A stretch of DNA of 22,792 nucleotides from RGIG2206 sp045648425 (GTDB taxonomy: Bacteria > Bacillota > Clostridia > Oscillospirales > Acutalibacteraceae): the NCBI GenBank assembly GCA_045648425.1, contig JAZRNV010000141.1, positions 1 to 22,792 on the forward strand, given 5' to 3'. Position numbers and translations under genes: made by a program. Below, piece after piece: positions 1 through 8,228 of this stretch (its first letter is position 1; each line of letters starts with the position of its first letter). Under the pieces are notes generated by a model, which ran no database searches, had not been told where the DNA came from, and saw nothing but the letters and a program-made list of their open reading frames with translations.

Positions 1-1
1 G

Positions 2-511
2 CTGGTTGAAAAGGGGGCTGACCTTGTTGTTTGTCAGCACACCCATTGCGTGGGCTGTTATGAGGACTATATGAGTGGCAAAATCATCTATGGCCAGGGC
101 AATTTTGTGTTTGACCGCAGAAGCGATGAATATTGGAACACCGCTCTGCTTTTAAAGATAGACACCGACTCAAAGGATGTAGAGTATCTGCCTTTATCCA
201 AGGAAAGCGGCACTCTTAAGGCCGCCGAGGGAGAAGAGGCAGAGGCCATTTTGAAGGGCTATTATGACCGCAGCGAAGAAATTAAAGAGAAGGGCTTTGT
301 TGCGGCCAGACTTAAACAAGAAGCAAAGGCAAACGCCGTATATTTTGCCCGAAATTTTGCAGGCAACACCTTTTTCCACAAAACGCTTTCAAAGCTTGCA
401 CCACGCGTTGCCGAAAAGTATTTGCTCAAACGGTCGAAGCGCCTTAAAATTCTCAATCTTATCGCTTGCGAAAGCCACCGCGAAATCGTAACCAGCGCTT
501 ATGAAGAATAA
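2..511 (+). CDS. CapA family protein, C-terminal part (5' end outside window)
   Basis: The frame is open from base 2, with no start inside the window, and stops at 509-511, giving 169 residues of a truncated gene. The first residues read GADLVVCQHTHCVGCYE, and residues about 29-37 read IYGQGNFVF. These match the conserved end of the CapA/poly-gamma-glutamate capsule metallophosphoesterase-like family, in which a QxHxH-type motif lies near the metal site and a YSLGNF-like motif follows. The remaining C-terminus is charged and helical and not diagnostic. Family members are named after capsule polyglutamate synthesis, but many are stand-alone enzymes of unknown substrate, so the exact role here is open. 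A strong terminator follows the stop directly, so this gene ends its transcription unit and is separate from the next operon. Confidence 0.8.
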   Translation: MVEKGADLVVCQHTHCVGCYEDYMSGKIIYGQGNFVFDRRSDEYWNTALLLKIDTDSKDVEYLPLSKESGTLKAAEGEEAEAILKGYYDRSEEIKEKGFVAARLKQEAKANAVYFARNFAGNTFFHKTLSKLAPRVAEKYLLKRSKRLKILNLIACESHREIVTSAYEE

Positions 512-515
512 TCTT

Positions 516-546
516 TGCCCGATCGAAATACGGTCGGGCATTTTTT
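516..546 (+). terminator. Rho-independent terminator after the CapA-family gene
   Basis: A 10-bp stem (516-525 with 531-540, one G-T pair) closes a five-base AAATA loop and is followed by TTTTTT. It begins four bases after the stop codon. Confidence 0.9.
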
Positions 547-579
547 ATATAAAAACCCCTTTTTACAGGTAAAAATTGC

Positions 580-608
580 TTTACATAACAACATTTTTGT
601 GTTACAAT
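580..608 (+). promoter_or_regulatory. Sigma-A-type promoter of the tepA-uppP-ftsK operon
   Basis: A TTTACA -35 box (580-585), a 17-base spacer and a TACAAT -10 box (603-608) preceded by TG (extended -10). It lies between the upstream terminator and the ribosome binding site AAGGAG at about 660-666, implying a leader of roughly 55-60 bases. Confidence 0.65.
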
Positions 609-672
609 TACATATTGATGTATTATATGCTTTTTTCCTCAAAAACTATTAAAAAGTTTTAAGGAGAAAAGT

Positions 673-1395
673 ATGAGCACACAGTATAATTCGCGCAATC
701 AATCCGAAACGGTCGAGCAAAATGATAACAGCCGCACCACCGCATCCCTTGATCAGACAGAATTAATCGAAAAATCAGGGGCAGTTACGGTGAGCGAGGG
801 CGGCAAGGTGCTTCATTGTCTGACCATCATCGGTCAAATTGAGGGGCATTACATTTTGCCCGAGGAAAACAAAACCACCAAGTATGAGCACGTCATTCCT
901 CAGCTTGTCGCCATAGAAGAGGACCCTTTGATTGAAGGCCTGCTCATTATGCTTAACACCGTGGGCGGTGACGTTGAGGCAGGGCTGGCCATTGCCGAGC
1001 TTATAGCAGGTATGAAAACACCTACGGTATCCCTTGTTCTTGGCGGCGGTCATTCCATCGGTGTGCCCTTGGCGGTGTCGGCAAAGCGGTCCTTTATAGT
1101 GCCCAGTGCCACAATGACCATCCATCCAGTCAGAATGAACGGGCTGGTGCTGGGCGTGCCCCAGACCCTTAATTATTTTGATCGAATGCAAGAGCGCATA
1201 ACAAGGTTTGTAACAGCCAATTCCTCTATGAAGCCCGAGCTTTTCACTCGCTTGATGATGAACACCGGCGAGCTTGTGACCGATATGGGCACTGTGCTTG
1301 ACGGCGAAAAAGCGGTGGAGTACGGACTTATAGACCAATTGGGCGGCCTGGGTGATGCCATTGAGGCGCTTTATCAGATGATAGACGGGGAGTAA
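673..1395 (+). CDS. tepA: ClpP-fold serine protease, TepA type
   Basis: The protein has 240 residues and belongs to the ClpP/crotonase fold, matching the TepA (translocation-enhancing protein, B. subtilis YmfB) branch rather than canonical ClpP. The candidate nucleophile Ser128 lies in GGGHSIGVPLA and the candidate His151 in MTIHPVRMNG. A candidate acidic residue, Asp204, lies in the TDMGT segment before KAVEYGLID, which matches the C-terminal ClpP signature. Residues 1-40 are polar and probably disordered. The start is set by AAGGAGAAAAGT just upstream. In B. subtilis tepA lies next to spoIIIE; here uppP sits between the two. TepA has been linked to processing of signal peptides after secretion, but that role is inferred from the family. 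A ClpP paralogue is the alternative, made less likely by the adjacent ftsK. Confidence 0.85.
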   Translation: MSTQYNSRNQSETVEQNDNSRTTASLDQTELIEKSGAVTVSEGGKVLHCLTIIGQIEGHYILPEENKTTKYEHVIPQLVAIEEDPLIEGLLIMLNTVGGDVEAGLAIAELIAGMKTPTVSLVLGGGHSIGVPLAVSAKRSFIVPSATMTIHPVRMNGLVLGVPQTLNYFDRMQERITRFVTANSSMKPELFTRLMMNTGELVTDMGTVLDGEKAVEYGLIDQLGGLGDAIEALYQMIDGE

Positions 1396-1432
1396 CGCTC
1401 CCCATACATAACAATTTTTCGGAGGTACATAA

Positions 1433-2323
1433 ATGGATATTATTAATGCAATAATTCAAGGCATAATTCAGGGAATAACCGAATTTTTGCCTGTGTCCAG
1501 CAGCGGTCACCTTGCAATTTATCAGCACTTCTTCGGTGACAGTTCAACATCGGGGGCAATGTTTTCGGTAATGCTCCACGTGGGCACGCTGTTTGCAGTA
1601 TGTCTCGTGTACCGCAAAACCATCGGCGCATTGATAATTGAGTTTGTAAAAATGATTAAAGACATTTTTACAGGCAAATTTACTTTTAAAAATATGAATG
1701 TTGAGCGCCGCACCATATTTATGATGGTTATTTCATCGGCAATGCTGCTTTTAATGTTCATCCCCGTTGGCAACGACCAAAATATTAAGGATTGCATCGA
1801 AAAGGTTGCCGACCAAAAGAATCATCCCGAGCTTTTGTGGATAATCGGAGTTATGCTTTTGCTTACGGCAGTGCTTATGGCCTGGGCTCATCGCATAACC
1901 TCCAACCCTGATCGTAAAAGCCGCAACTGTGCCAACCTTAAGGATTCGGTCATCATCGGTCTGAGCCAGGCCCTTGCCGTTTTCCCCGGTTTGTCAAGAA
2001 GCGGCACCACCACTGCAACAGCTCTGACCTGCGGATTGGAGAAAAGCTATGCTACTCAGTACAGCTTTGTGCTCAGCATTCCTGCCGTAGCTGCTGCCGC
2101 CCTGCTTGAGTTTAAGGATGCCCTTGAGGTTGAAGGACTCAGCGAGGCCTTCAGCTTGCCAACCCTTGTGGGCATAGTTGTAGCCGCCATTGTGGGCATT
2201 GCCGCCATAAAAACCTTTATCTGGCTTATTAAGAAAAACAGATACATAATTTTCTCTTATTATTGCGCCGTAGTGGGCGTTGCAGTTATAGCAATCAGCA
2301 TTTTCGAAAATATTTTACGTTAA
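1433..2323 (+). CDS. uppP: Undecaprenyl-diphosphate phosphatase
   Basis: This is a 296-residue multi-pass membrane protein of the BacA/UppP family. It dephosphorylates undecaprenyl pyrophosphate, recycling the lipid carrier of cell wall precursors, and confers bacitracin tolerance. The first signature, EFLPVSSSGHL at residues 17-27, carries the conserved Glu17 and the Ser/His cluster. The second, LSRSGTT at about 187-193, carries the conserved Arg189. About eight hydrophobic segments follow the usual pattern, and the length is slightly above the usual 265-280 because of a longer cytoplasmic loop around residues 80-140. The ribosome binding site CGGAGG (about 1420-1426) fits the ATG. It lies 37 bases after tepA and 17 before ftsK, so the three are probably cotranscribed. 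Confidence 0.97.
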   Translation: MDIINAIIQGIIQGITEFLPVSSSGHLAIYQHFFGDSSTSGAMFSVMLHVGTLFAVCLVYRKTIGALIIEFVKMIKDIFTGKFTFKNMNVERRTIFMMVISSAMLLLMFIPVGNDQNIKDCIEKVADQKNHPELLWIIGVMLLLTAVLMAWAHRITSNPDRKSRNCANLKDSVIIGLSQALAVFPGLSRSGTTTATALTCGLEKSYATQYSFVLSIPAVAAAALLEFKDALEVEGLSEAFSLPTLVGIVVAAIVGIAAIKTFIWLIKKNRYIIFSYYCAVVGVAVIAISIFENILR

Positions 2324-2340
2324 AATAACAGGAGAACAAA

Positions 2341-4854
2341 ATGGCACCAACTAAAAAGAAGAGCTCCGCTAAAGGAGCAAGCAAAAGGACTACTCAAAAA
2401 ACCAATAAAAAATCTAACCGCTATATGTCCAGTATCATTCTTTTTGCAATAGCCCTGCTGGTCTTTGCAATGGCTGTTGTAAAGGGTGAAAACCTGTGGA
2501 CAAGTCTGCACTCCTTTATACTGGGCTTGCTTGGCTGGAACGCCTTTTTGGCCCCTGTGCTGATGGGCTACATAGCCGTGCTGTTGGCAACCGACCGCGA
2601 GGGCAAATCCATTGCTGCGCGAGGCACCGTTGTGGGCGGATTTCTGCTTATTGCCGCCACCCTCGTAGATGTGTTTTCCTCCTATGCCGCCGATATAACC
2701 TATTGGCAGCATCTTACCACCGCCTATAAAACGGCGGCAAGCGGCAAGCTGAGCGGCGGATTTTTGGGCGCTGTTCCCGGTGGCGGACTGACTGCTGCTT
2801 TTGGTGATACCGCGGCCAAAATAACCATTGTAATAATAGCTTTTGTTTTTGTGATGATATTCACAGGCACCACCCTTGTGTCATTGTTTAAGGCCATTCA
2901 GACCCCTGCAAAGCACATTCGTGATGCTGCTGAAGAGGCATACGAGCGCAAGGCGGAGCGTGATGCTGAGCGCAAGGCCAAAAAGGCCGCAGAAGAGGTG
3001 GAGGTCAATGTGGGCACCGTGCCCGGCCGCCATCCCTTTGACGTGCCTGTTGAGGGTGAACCCGCTCCCGTGATAGAGCCCAACGATCCTGCTGACCTGG
3101 CTAAAAAGGGCAAAAAGGTGGTTGACTCCTTTAACGGCAAATCGACCATTGATATTGATGTTACCGACGCAGGTGAGGACGAGCCCCAAGGGGCAGAGGA
3201 TACTCCTATGCCCGAGGGCGGAGCCATCAGCCCTGAGCTGTTGGCAGCTCTCGCAGGAGAGATTGATGTTGTGGCAGCAGAAAATGAAAGTGCCGCTGAA
3301 ACTGCTGAGGTGGTTGACCAAGAGGCAGAAAATTTTGATTTTGATATTGAAGAGGGCAGCGATGTGGCTGCTCCCCCTGCAGAGTATTGTTATCCTCCCA
3401 TTGAGTTGCTTAACAAGCCCGAGGATGAAAACTATGCAGATATCCGCGCCGAGATGACGGCCACTGCAGAAAAGCTGGTTAACACACTGCTGTCCTTCGG
3501 AGTTGAGACCCGATTGGTAAATATCAGCCGCGGCCCCTCCGTTACCCGTTATGAGCTACAGCCCGCTGCAGGTGTTCGCATCAGCAAGATAGCCAATCTT
3601 ACCGATGATATTGCTTTGTCTCTTGCCAGCGCAGGTGTGCGTATCGAGGCACCCATCCCCAACAAGTCGGCTGTGGGTATTGAGGTACCCAACAAGGCAA
3701 AAAGCACCGTTTCTCTTCGCAGTCTTATTGAAGCCAACACCTTTACCGATGCAAAAAGCTTGGTAACGGGTGTTTTGGGCAAGAGCATCACCGGTGAGGA
3801 TTGCTATATGGATATAGCCAAAATGCCTCACTTGCTTATTGCGGGTACTACCGGTTCGGGTAAATCGGTTTGCCTTAACTCTCTTATTTTATCTATTCTT
3901 TACAAAGCTCGTCCTGATGAGGTCAAGCTGATGATGATTGACCCCAAGGCGGTTGAAATGAAGGTTTATAACGGCATTCCCCATCTGCTTGTGCCTGTGG
4001 TTAATGACCCACGCAAGGCAGCAGGCGCCCTGGGCTGGGCAGTGTCTGAGATGCTCCGCCGTTATCAGCTTTTAAGTGAGTATGACGTGCGCAACCTTGA
4101 GGGCTACAATGAGCTGGCAGACAAGGATGAGAGCATGCAAAAGCTGCCTCAGATTGTTATATTTATTGACGAGTTGGCCGACCTTATGATGGCCGCACCA
4201 AAAGAGGTGGAAGATTATATCTGCCGCTTGGCGCAGATGGCCCGTGCCGCAGGTATGCACCTTGTTATTGCAACTCAAAGCCCCCGTGCCGATATTATTA
4301 CAGGACTTATTAAGGCCAACATCCCAAGCCGCATTTCCCTTAAGGTTTCATCACCCCTTGAGTCACGCATCATACTTGATATGCAGGGTGCCGAGCGTCT
4401 TATCGGTTATGGTGATATGCTTTATTCACCCTCCGGCACCAGCAAGCCCACCCGTATTCAGGGTTGTTGGGTAAGCGACCGTGAAATTAAGGCGGTTGCC
4501 GACTTTATCAAGGAAAAATCCACCGGCAACTATGACGATGCCGTTATGCAAGAAATCGAGCGTCAGGCATCTCTGGCAGGCCAAAAGAAGAAGGCGGCCG
4601 AGGATGACGGCGAGAGCAGCGGCGAGGCAGACGAGATGCTGCCAAAGGCCATTGAGTGCGTGGTTGAGGCAGGCCAGGCATCTACCTCTTTGCTTCAAAG
4701 AAAGCTTAAGCTTGGCTATGCTCGTGCCGCAAGAATTATGGACCAGCTTGAAGAGCGCAAGATAATCGGCCCCTTTGAAGGAGCCAAGCCCCGCTCGGTG
4801 CTGCTTACCCATCAGCAATTCCTCGAAATGCAGGCCTCCGGCGAATTTGAATAA
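2341..4854 (+). CDS. ftsK: DNA translocase FtsK/SpoIIIE
   Basis: The protein has 837 residues with the full family architecture. A basic N-terminal tail is followed by about four membrane segments (residues about 30-47, 57-83, 95-114 and 158-183). An acidic, Ala/Glu-rich linker spans about 190-350. The alpha/beta RecA-type motor has Walker A GTTGSGKS at 502-509 and Walker B IVIFIDELADL around 605-615 (Asp610). A C-terminal winged-helix gamma domain at about 768-828 recognises polar DNA motifs in this family. It is a septum-anchored hexameric ATPase that pumps chromosomal DNA during division and, in spore formers, into the forespore. Which of the two roles dominates cannot be read here, and the gene may be called spoIIIE. 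The ribosome binding site CAGGAG precedes the ATG. Confidence 0.97.
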   Translation: MAPTKKKSSAKGASKRTTQKTNKKSNRYMSSIILFAIALLVFAMAVVKGENLWTSLHSFILGLLGWNAFLAPVLMGYIAVLLATDREGKSIAARGTVVGGFLLIAATLVDVFSSYAADITYWQHLTTAYKTAASGKLSGGFLGAVPGGGLTAAFGDTAAKITIVIIAFVFVMIFTGTTLVSLFKAIQTPAKHIRDAAEEAYERKAERDAERKAKKAAEEVEVNVGTVPGRHPFDVPVEGEPAPVIEPNDPADLAKKGKKVVDSFNGKSTIDIDVTDAGEDEPQGAEDTPMPEGGAISPELLAALAGEIDVVAAENESAAETAEVVDQEAENFDFDIEEGSDVAAPPAEYCYPPIELLNKPEDENYADIRAEMTATAEKLVNTLLSFGVETRLVNISRGPSVTRYELQPAAGVRISKIANLTDDIALSLASAGVRIEAPIPNKSAVGIEVPNKAKSTVSLRSLIEANTFTDAKSLVTGVLGKSITGEDCYMDIAKMPHLLIAGTTGSGKSVCLNSLILSILYKARPDEVKLMMIDPKAVEMKVYNGIPHLLVPVVNDPRKAAGALGWAVSEMLRRYQLLSEYDVRNLEGYNELADKDESMQKLPQIVIFIDELADLMMAAPKEVEDYICRLAQMARAAGMHLVIATQSPRADIITGLIKANIPSRISLKVSSPLESRIILDMQGAERLIGYGDMLYSPSGTSKPTRIQGCWVSDREIKAVADFIKEKSTGNYDDAVMQEIERQASLAGQKKKAAEDDGESSGEADEMLPKAIECVVEAGQASTSLLQRKLKLGYARAARIMDQLEERKIIGPFEGAKPRSVLLTHQQFLEMQASGEFE

Positions 4855-4860
4855 AAATAA

Positions 4861-4895
4861 AAAGCTCTGTTGGAAAAACCAACAGAGCTTTTATT
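4861..4895. terminator. Bidirectional terminator between ftsK and the FAD oxidoreductase gene
   Basis: A perfect 13-bp stem (4861-4873 with 4879-4891) with an AAAAA loop. T-rich sequence lies on the plus side and A-rich sequence on the other, so it can stop both convergent genes. Confidence 0.9.
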
Positions 4896-4901
4896 ATGCC
4901 G

Positions 4902-6110
4902 TTACAAATCTTTTTCGTGCAGGACTACTCCTGCTTTTTTTAATTCATCCTGAAGCGCTGCAACATCAAGGGTGGAAAAATCGTCGGTCATGGCGGCGGC
5001 AAGACCTGCTGCTTGGCCTGTAACGGCACAGCAGGGAATAACCCTCATAACGTCCCACATATTGTCGGTAACAGAGGTGTTGCGCCCTGCGGTGATAAGG
5101 TTTTTTGCGTCATTGCCGTAAAGGGTGCCGAAGGGAACCTCCCACACGGGACCGCGGTAGCGCCAGTCAGATACCATACCAATGCTGTCGGCAAAATAGG
5201 TGTGCTTTTCATCCGAGTCAAGGGTGTAGGCACCTGCAATGCGGCGTGTCATACGTATCTGGGGAATGGAGGCCATGGTAACGGGCATATAGCTTGGGTC
5301 TTTGCCGCGGGCTTTTTTAACGTCTGAAAGCAAAATAGTGTGAGAATCAATTACCATCTTGCTCAGCTCGTCGCCGTCAAGGCCGCTGTAACGGGTGGAA
5401 TTAAGCACTTCGGGGGCAAAATCCACCTTGCCCTTCATCTCGTCGGTGATGTCGGCGGCACCGCGCATGCGCAGCTTGTAGCCCTCGCTTTCCGACAAAG
5501 AGTAGTGCCAGGCGGCCAGAATGTTGCCTTTGCTGAATTTTTCGGTGGCAACCCCTGCGCGGTAGCATATATCGGCATCACCCGTGCAATCTACAACGCT
5601 TTTAACCTTAACGGCAAAGCGACCCGACTTATTCTCGCAAATTATGTGGTCAATGTGCTTATCGTTGATGTCAACACCGCAGCAAAGGGTGCCGTAAAGA
5701 ATTTCAACCCCTGCGCTAAGCAGTTCTTTTTCTGCCAATACAGCAAAATACTGAGGGTTAAATTGTACCTCGTAGCGCTCGTTTTTGGCCCTGGTTTCTG
5801 CGTCGTAATCGGCAAACCAATGAACGGGATTTCTTGCTTCAATCAAATCGTCCTTAACCGAAAGCTTAAGCAGCTCCTCTGCCAGACCGAAGGATACCTG
5901 CTTACCCATACCGTCGCAAAGGGGCAAATATATGGTGATAAGCCCTGCCGTGGCAAGACCACCCAGCATATATTCCCGCTCGGCAAGAATTACCTTGGCG
6001 CCTGACCTCGCGGCAGAGAGAGCAGCTGCAATACCGGCGATGCCGCCGCCTGCAACAAATACATCGCAGCTTTTGGTAACATTGGTTTTTAAGCACTCGT
6101 TAACGCTCAT
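4902..6110 (-). CDS. FAD-dependent oxidoreductase
   Basis: The protein has 402 residues. The N-terminal dinucleotide-binding motif GGGIAG (21-26) leads into LSAARSGAKVILAERE, whose terminal acidic residue typically binds the adenosine ribose of FAD. The C-terminal block NLITAGRNTSVT...GQAAGLAAAM is the usual FAD-closing segment of the FAD_oxidored (PF12831-like) family, which also covers some fumarate-reductase-like enzymes. The substrate is unknown. An ATG six codons upstream (6128) is rejected, because the ribosome binding site AAAGGAG lies inside those codons at the right distance from 6110. No signal peptide is seen, so it is probably cytoplasmic. It is transcribed alone, from its own promoter to a shared terminator. 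Confidence 0.9.
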   Translation of the reverse strand: MSVNECLKTNVTKSCDVFVAGGGIAGIAAALSAARSGAKVILAEREYMLGGLATAGLITIYLPLCDGMGKQVSFGLAEELLKLSVKDDLIEARNPVHWFADYDAETRAKNERYEVQFNPQYFAVLAEKELLSAGVEILYGTLCCGVDINDKHIDHIICENKSGRFAVKVKSVVDCTGDADICYRAGVATEKFSKGNILAAWHYSLSESEGYKLRMRGAADITDEMKGKVDFAPEVLNSTRYSGLDGDELSKMVIDSHTILLSDVKKARGKDPSYMPVTMASIPQIRMTRRIAGAYTLDSDEKHTYFADSIGMVSDWRYRGPVWEVPFGTLYGNDAKNLITAGRNTSVTDNMWDVMRVIPCCAVTGQAAGLAAAMTDDFSTLDVAALQDELKKAGVVLHEKDL

Positions 6111-6147
6111 ACTTATACTCCTTTTCATTACGTTTCAACTCATTGTA

Positions 6148-6176
6148 AGTATAAAATAAAACAAAATTATTGTCAA
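6148..6176 (-). promoter_or_regulatory. Sigma-A promoter of the FAD oxidoreductase gene
   Basis: Reading the minus strand, a perfect TTGACA -35 box (6171-6176), a 17-base spacer and TATACT (6148-6153), about 40 bases before the start codon. Confidence 0.8.
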
Positions 6177-6177
6177 T

Positions 6178-6206
6178 GGATAAACTACAAATGAAAGCAT
6201 ATAAAT
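6178..6206 (+). promoter_or_regulatory. Possible sporulation-sigma-type promoter of the peptidoglycan-binding gene cluster
   Basis: GGATAAA (6178-6184) and CATATAAAT (6198-6206) are 13 bases apart. This loosely resembles the sigma-E promoter pattern of an ATA-containing -35 and a CATA-starting -10. No convincing sigma-A promoter was seen on this strand in the gap. The match is weak and the call rests partly on the SpoIID-like content of the downstream gene. Confidence 0.3.
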
Positions 6207-6229
6207 AATAGAGAAGGAGTGAATAAAAA

Positions 6230-6871
6230 ATGCCCACAGAACTTGATAAGCTTATTGAGCAATATGCCGAGGAACTGATGCGATACAGTCAAGCTCACCC
6301 CTCCCTTGAGGATGAGACAAAAACCGATATACCGGCAACGCCCTATACTCAACCCGAGATACCGGCTGAGCAAGGGCCGCAGATACCCGTTATATTGCCG
6401 GGAGAACCGCTGCAGCCCATAAGTGAGCCGCCTGCGGTACTGCCTCCTTTGCAGGCAGAGCCGCAGGGGGAGCAGCCCGATGAAAGCCAACTGTCAGACC
6501 TCCCTTTTGAGGATATGCAGCCCTCTCGGGATGATGAGGGATACTTGCAGATAAGGGCATATACCGCCGATGAGGCCCTGCCTGTAGAGGGTGCGCTTGT
6601 AACGGTTACTGACAGCGAGGGCGGCCTTGTGGCTACTATGCTTACTGACGGTGACGGGCTTACCTCCGTTGTGGCTCTTAAAACGGTGGCACGGCAAGAA
6701 TCAACCCTTCCCGAGGGGATGGACGTGTATGATACATACTATGTGATAATAAAAAAAGACGGATTTTTGCCCTTTAAAAATCCGGAGGTGCCTATTTTCG
6801 GAGGGGTTACAAACGTGCAGAACGCACCTCTTATTCCTCTGCCCGAATTCAGAAACGACCTCTCGGAATAA
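6230..6871 (+). CDS. Proline-rich protein with carboxypeptidase-regulatory-like beta domain
   Basis: The 213-residue protein is not assigned to a named family. Residues 1-25 form a short amphipathic helix. Residues about 30-100 are Pro/Glu/Gln-rich and probably disordered. Residues about 104-205 look like a small beta-sandwich of the carboxypeptidase regulatory/Cna-B-like kind, with the typical core PVEGALVTVTDSEG then TDGDGLTSV. There is no signal peptide or membrane segment. A strong GAGAAGGAGTG ribosome binding site supports the ATG. It is the first gene of a run with the two peptidoglycan-binding genes (12-base gap) and the flippase. It may be a structural partner of those proteins, for example in the spore envelope; that is inference from context only. 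Confidence 0.6.
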   Translation: MPTELDKLIEQYAEELMRYSQAHPSLEDETKTDIPATPYTQPEIPAEQGPQIPVILPGEPLQPISEPPAVLPPLQAEPQGEQPDESQLSDLPFEDMQPSRDDEGYLQIRAYTADEALPVEGALVTVTDSEGGLVATMLTDGDGLTSVVALKTVARQESTLPEGMDVYDTYYVIIKKDGFLPFKNPEVPIFGGVTNVQNAPLIPLPEFRNDLSE

Positions 6872-6883
6872 GGGGGATTTAAG

Positions 6884-8224
6884 ATGGCTATACAACCCAT
6901 AATACCCGAAAACATAAGGGTGCATTTGGGGCCTCCTTCATCGGATGCCCCAAACGTTACCGTCAGTTTTCCCGATTATATCAAAAACGTGGCGTCGGGT
7001 GAGATATATCCCACCTGGCCCGAAAGCGCTCTGAGGGCCAATATATACGCGCAAATATCCTATGCTCTCAACCGAATTTATACCGAATGGTATCCCTCTC
7101 AGGGGTACGATTTTGACATTACATCATCCACGGCATACGACCAAACCTATGCCGAGGGGAGAGCGGTTTTTGATAATATATCCCTTATCGTTGACGACAT
7201 TTTTAACAGCTACGTAAGGCGGCAGGGCAGCACCGAGCCCCTGTTTACCGCCTATTGCAGCGGCCGCGGTGTGGATTGCGAGGGCCTTAAGCAGTGGGAA
7301 ACCGTCACCCTGGCAGAGCAGGGTCTGGGGCCCTATCAAATACTGCAATACTACTACGGTGATGATATTGACATTGTGTCGGGAGCTCCCGTTGCGGTCA
7401 ACACGCCCTCCTACCCCGGCATACCCTTGCGGGAGGGGGATGTGGGCAATGACGTGCAGCTGATGCAGGTGCGCCTTAACCGAATTGCCCGAAACTATCC
7501 CGGCATACCTGCCATACCTGAAGCAGACGGTATATTCGGCACACGCACAACTGCTGCCGTCAAAAGATTTCAGCAGGTGTTTGGCCTTGACGATGACGGA
7601 GTGGTGGGTAACGCCACCTGGTACAGAATCGCCTACATATATTCCTCCGTCAAGCGCCTTGCCGAGATTGACAGCGAGGGCATTGCAACGGGTGAAATTC
7701 CTCAAAGCTTTGCAAAAGCACTGCGCCCCGGAGACGAGGGTGATGATATAAGGGTGCTTCAGTACTATTTGAGGGTGATTTCGCAATACAACAGCCAAAT
7801 ACCTTTAATTGCCCTAAACGGAGTTTATGACGATGCCACCGAAAGGGCAGTGCGTGCCTATCAGCAGGCCAATGGTCTGGGGGTTGACGGAGTAGTGGGC
7901 AGAGCAACCTGGAACAGCATTTATAATACCTACCGCGGCATAATTGCCATCTCATCCACCGATGAAAATCAGCTGCCCAGGTATCCCGGAGGAGTCTTGA
8001 GATTTGGCGCCACGGGAGCAAATGTTGTTACCCTTCAGCAATGGCTCAATCGATTGAGTCAAACCTATTCTGATATTCCTGCTGTGGCAGAGGATGGCAA
8101 TTTTGGAGTGGAAACCGACCGAGCGGTCAGAGCTTTTCAGCAACGTTTCGGCATAACTCCCAACGGAGTGGTAGGAGCCGTCACCTGGGATGCGCTGGCC
8201 TCGGCCTATGACGATTTGAGGTGA
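6884..8224 (+). CDS. SpoIID-fold protein with three peptidoglycan-binding domains
   Basis: The protein has 446 residues. Residues about 30-165 fit the SpoIID/LytB domain. YIKNVASGEI carries Glu40 at the position of the SpoIID catalytic glutamate, and it is followed by WPESALRANIYAQISYALN, then FTAYCSGRG and a terminal YYYGDDI block. SpoIID is a lytic transglycosylase acting on peptidoglycan during engulfment. Three PG_binding_1 repeats follow at about 183-250, 280-347 and 371-441, each with a G(D/A)xGxxVxxLQ-like start, a DGxFGxxT-like turn and a GVVGxxTW-type end. No signal peptide or transmembrane anchor is visible, unlike classical SpoIID. It is flanked closely by genes on both sides and by a SpoVB-like flippase downstream. 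The family call for the N-terminal domain is from motif reading only. Confidence 0.75.
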   Translation: MAIQPIIPENIRVHLGPPSSDAPNVTVSFPDYIKNVASGEIYPTWPESALRANIYAQISYALNRIYTEWYPSQGYDFDITSSTAYDQTYAEGRAVFDNISLIVDDIFNSYVRRQGSTEPLFTAYCSGRGVDCEGLKQWETVTLAEQGLGPYQILQYYYGDDIDIVSGAPVAVNTPSYPGIPLREGDVGNDVQLMQVRLNRIARNYPGIPAIPEADGIFGTRTTAAVKRFQQVFGLDDDGVVGNATWYRIAYIYSSVKRLAEIDSEGIATGEIPQSFAKALRPGDEGDDIRVLQYYLRVISQYNSQIPLIALNGVYDDATERAVRAYQQANGLGVDGVVGRATWNSIYNTYRGIIAISSTDENQLPRYPGGVLRFGATGANVVTLQQWLNRLSQTYSDIPAVAEDGNFGVETDRAVRAFQQRFGITPNGVVGAVTWDALASAYDDLR

Positions 8225-8228
8225 AAAA

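Noticed and set aside
775..1338. Long minus-strand open frame opposite tepA
   Set aside because: It is an antisense shadow of a well-supported gene, with no ribosome binding site and no recognisable motifs.
1387..1403. GGGGAG/CTCCCC hairpin at the tepA stop codon as a terminator
   Set aside because: The stem is only six bases and no T-tract follows directly. At most it is a weak attenuator.
5340..6005. 221-codon plus-strand open frame opposite the FAD oxidoreductase
   Set aside because: The minus-strand frame has the FAD motifs, a promoter and a ribosome binding site. The plus-strand frame has none.
7124..7798. 224-codon minus-strand open frame opposite the SpoIID-like gene
   Set aside because: The plus-strand frame carries domain repeats and operon spacing; the antisense frame is a shadow.
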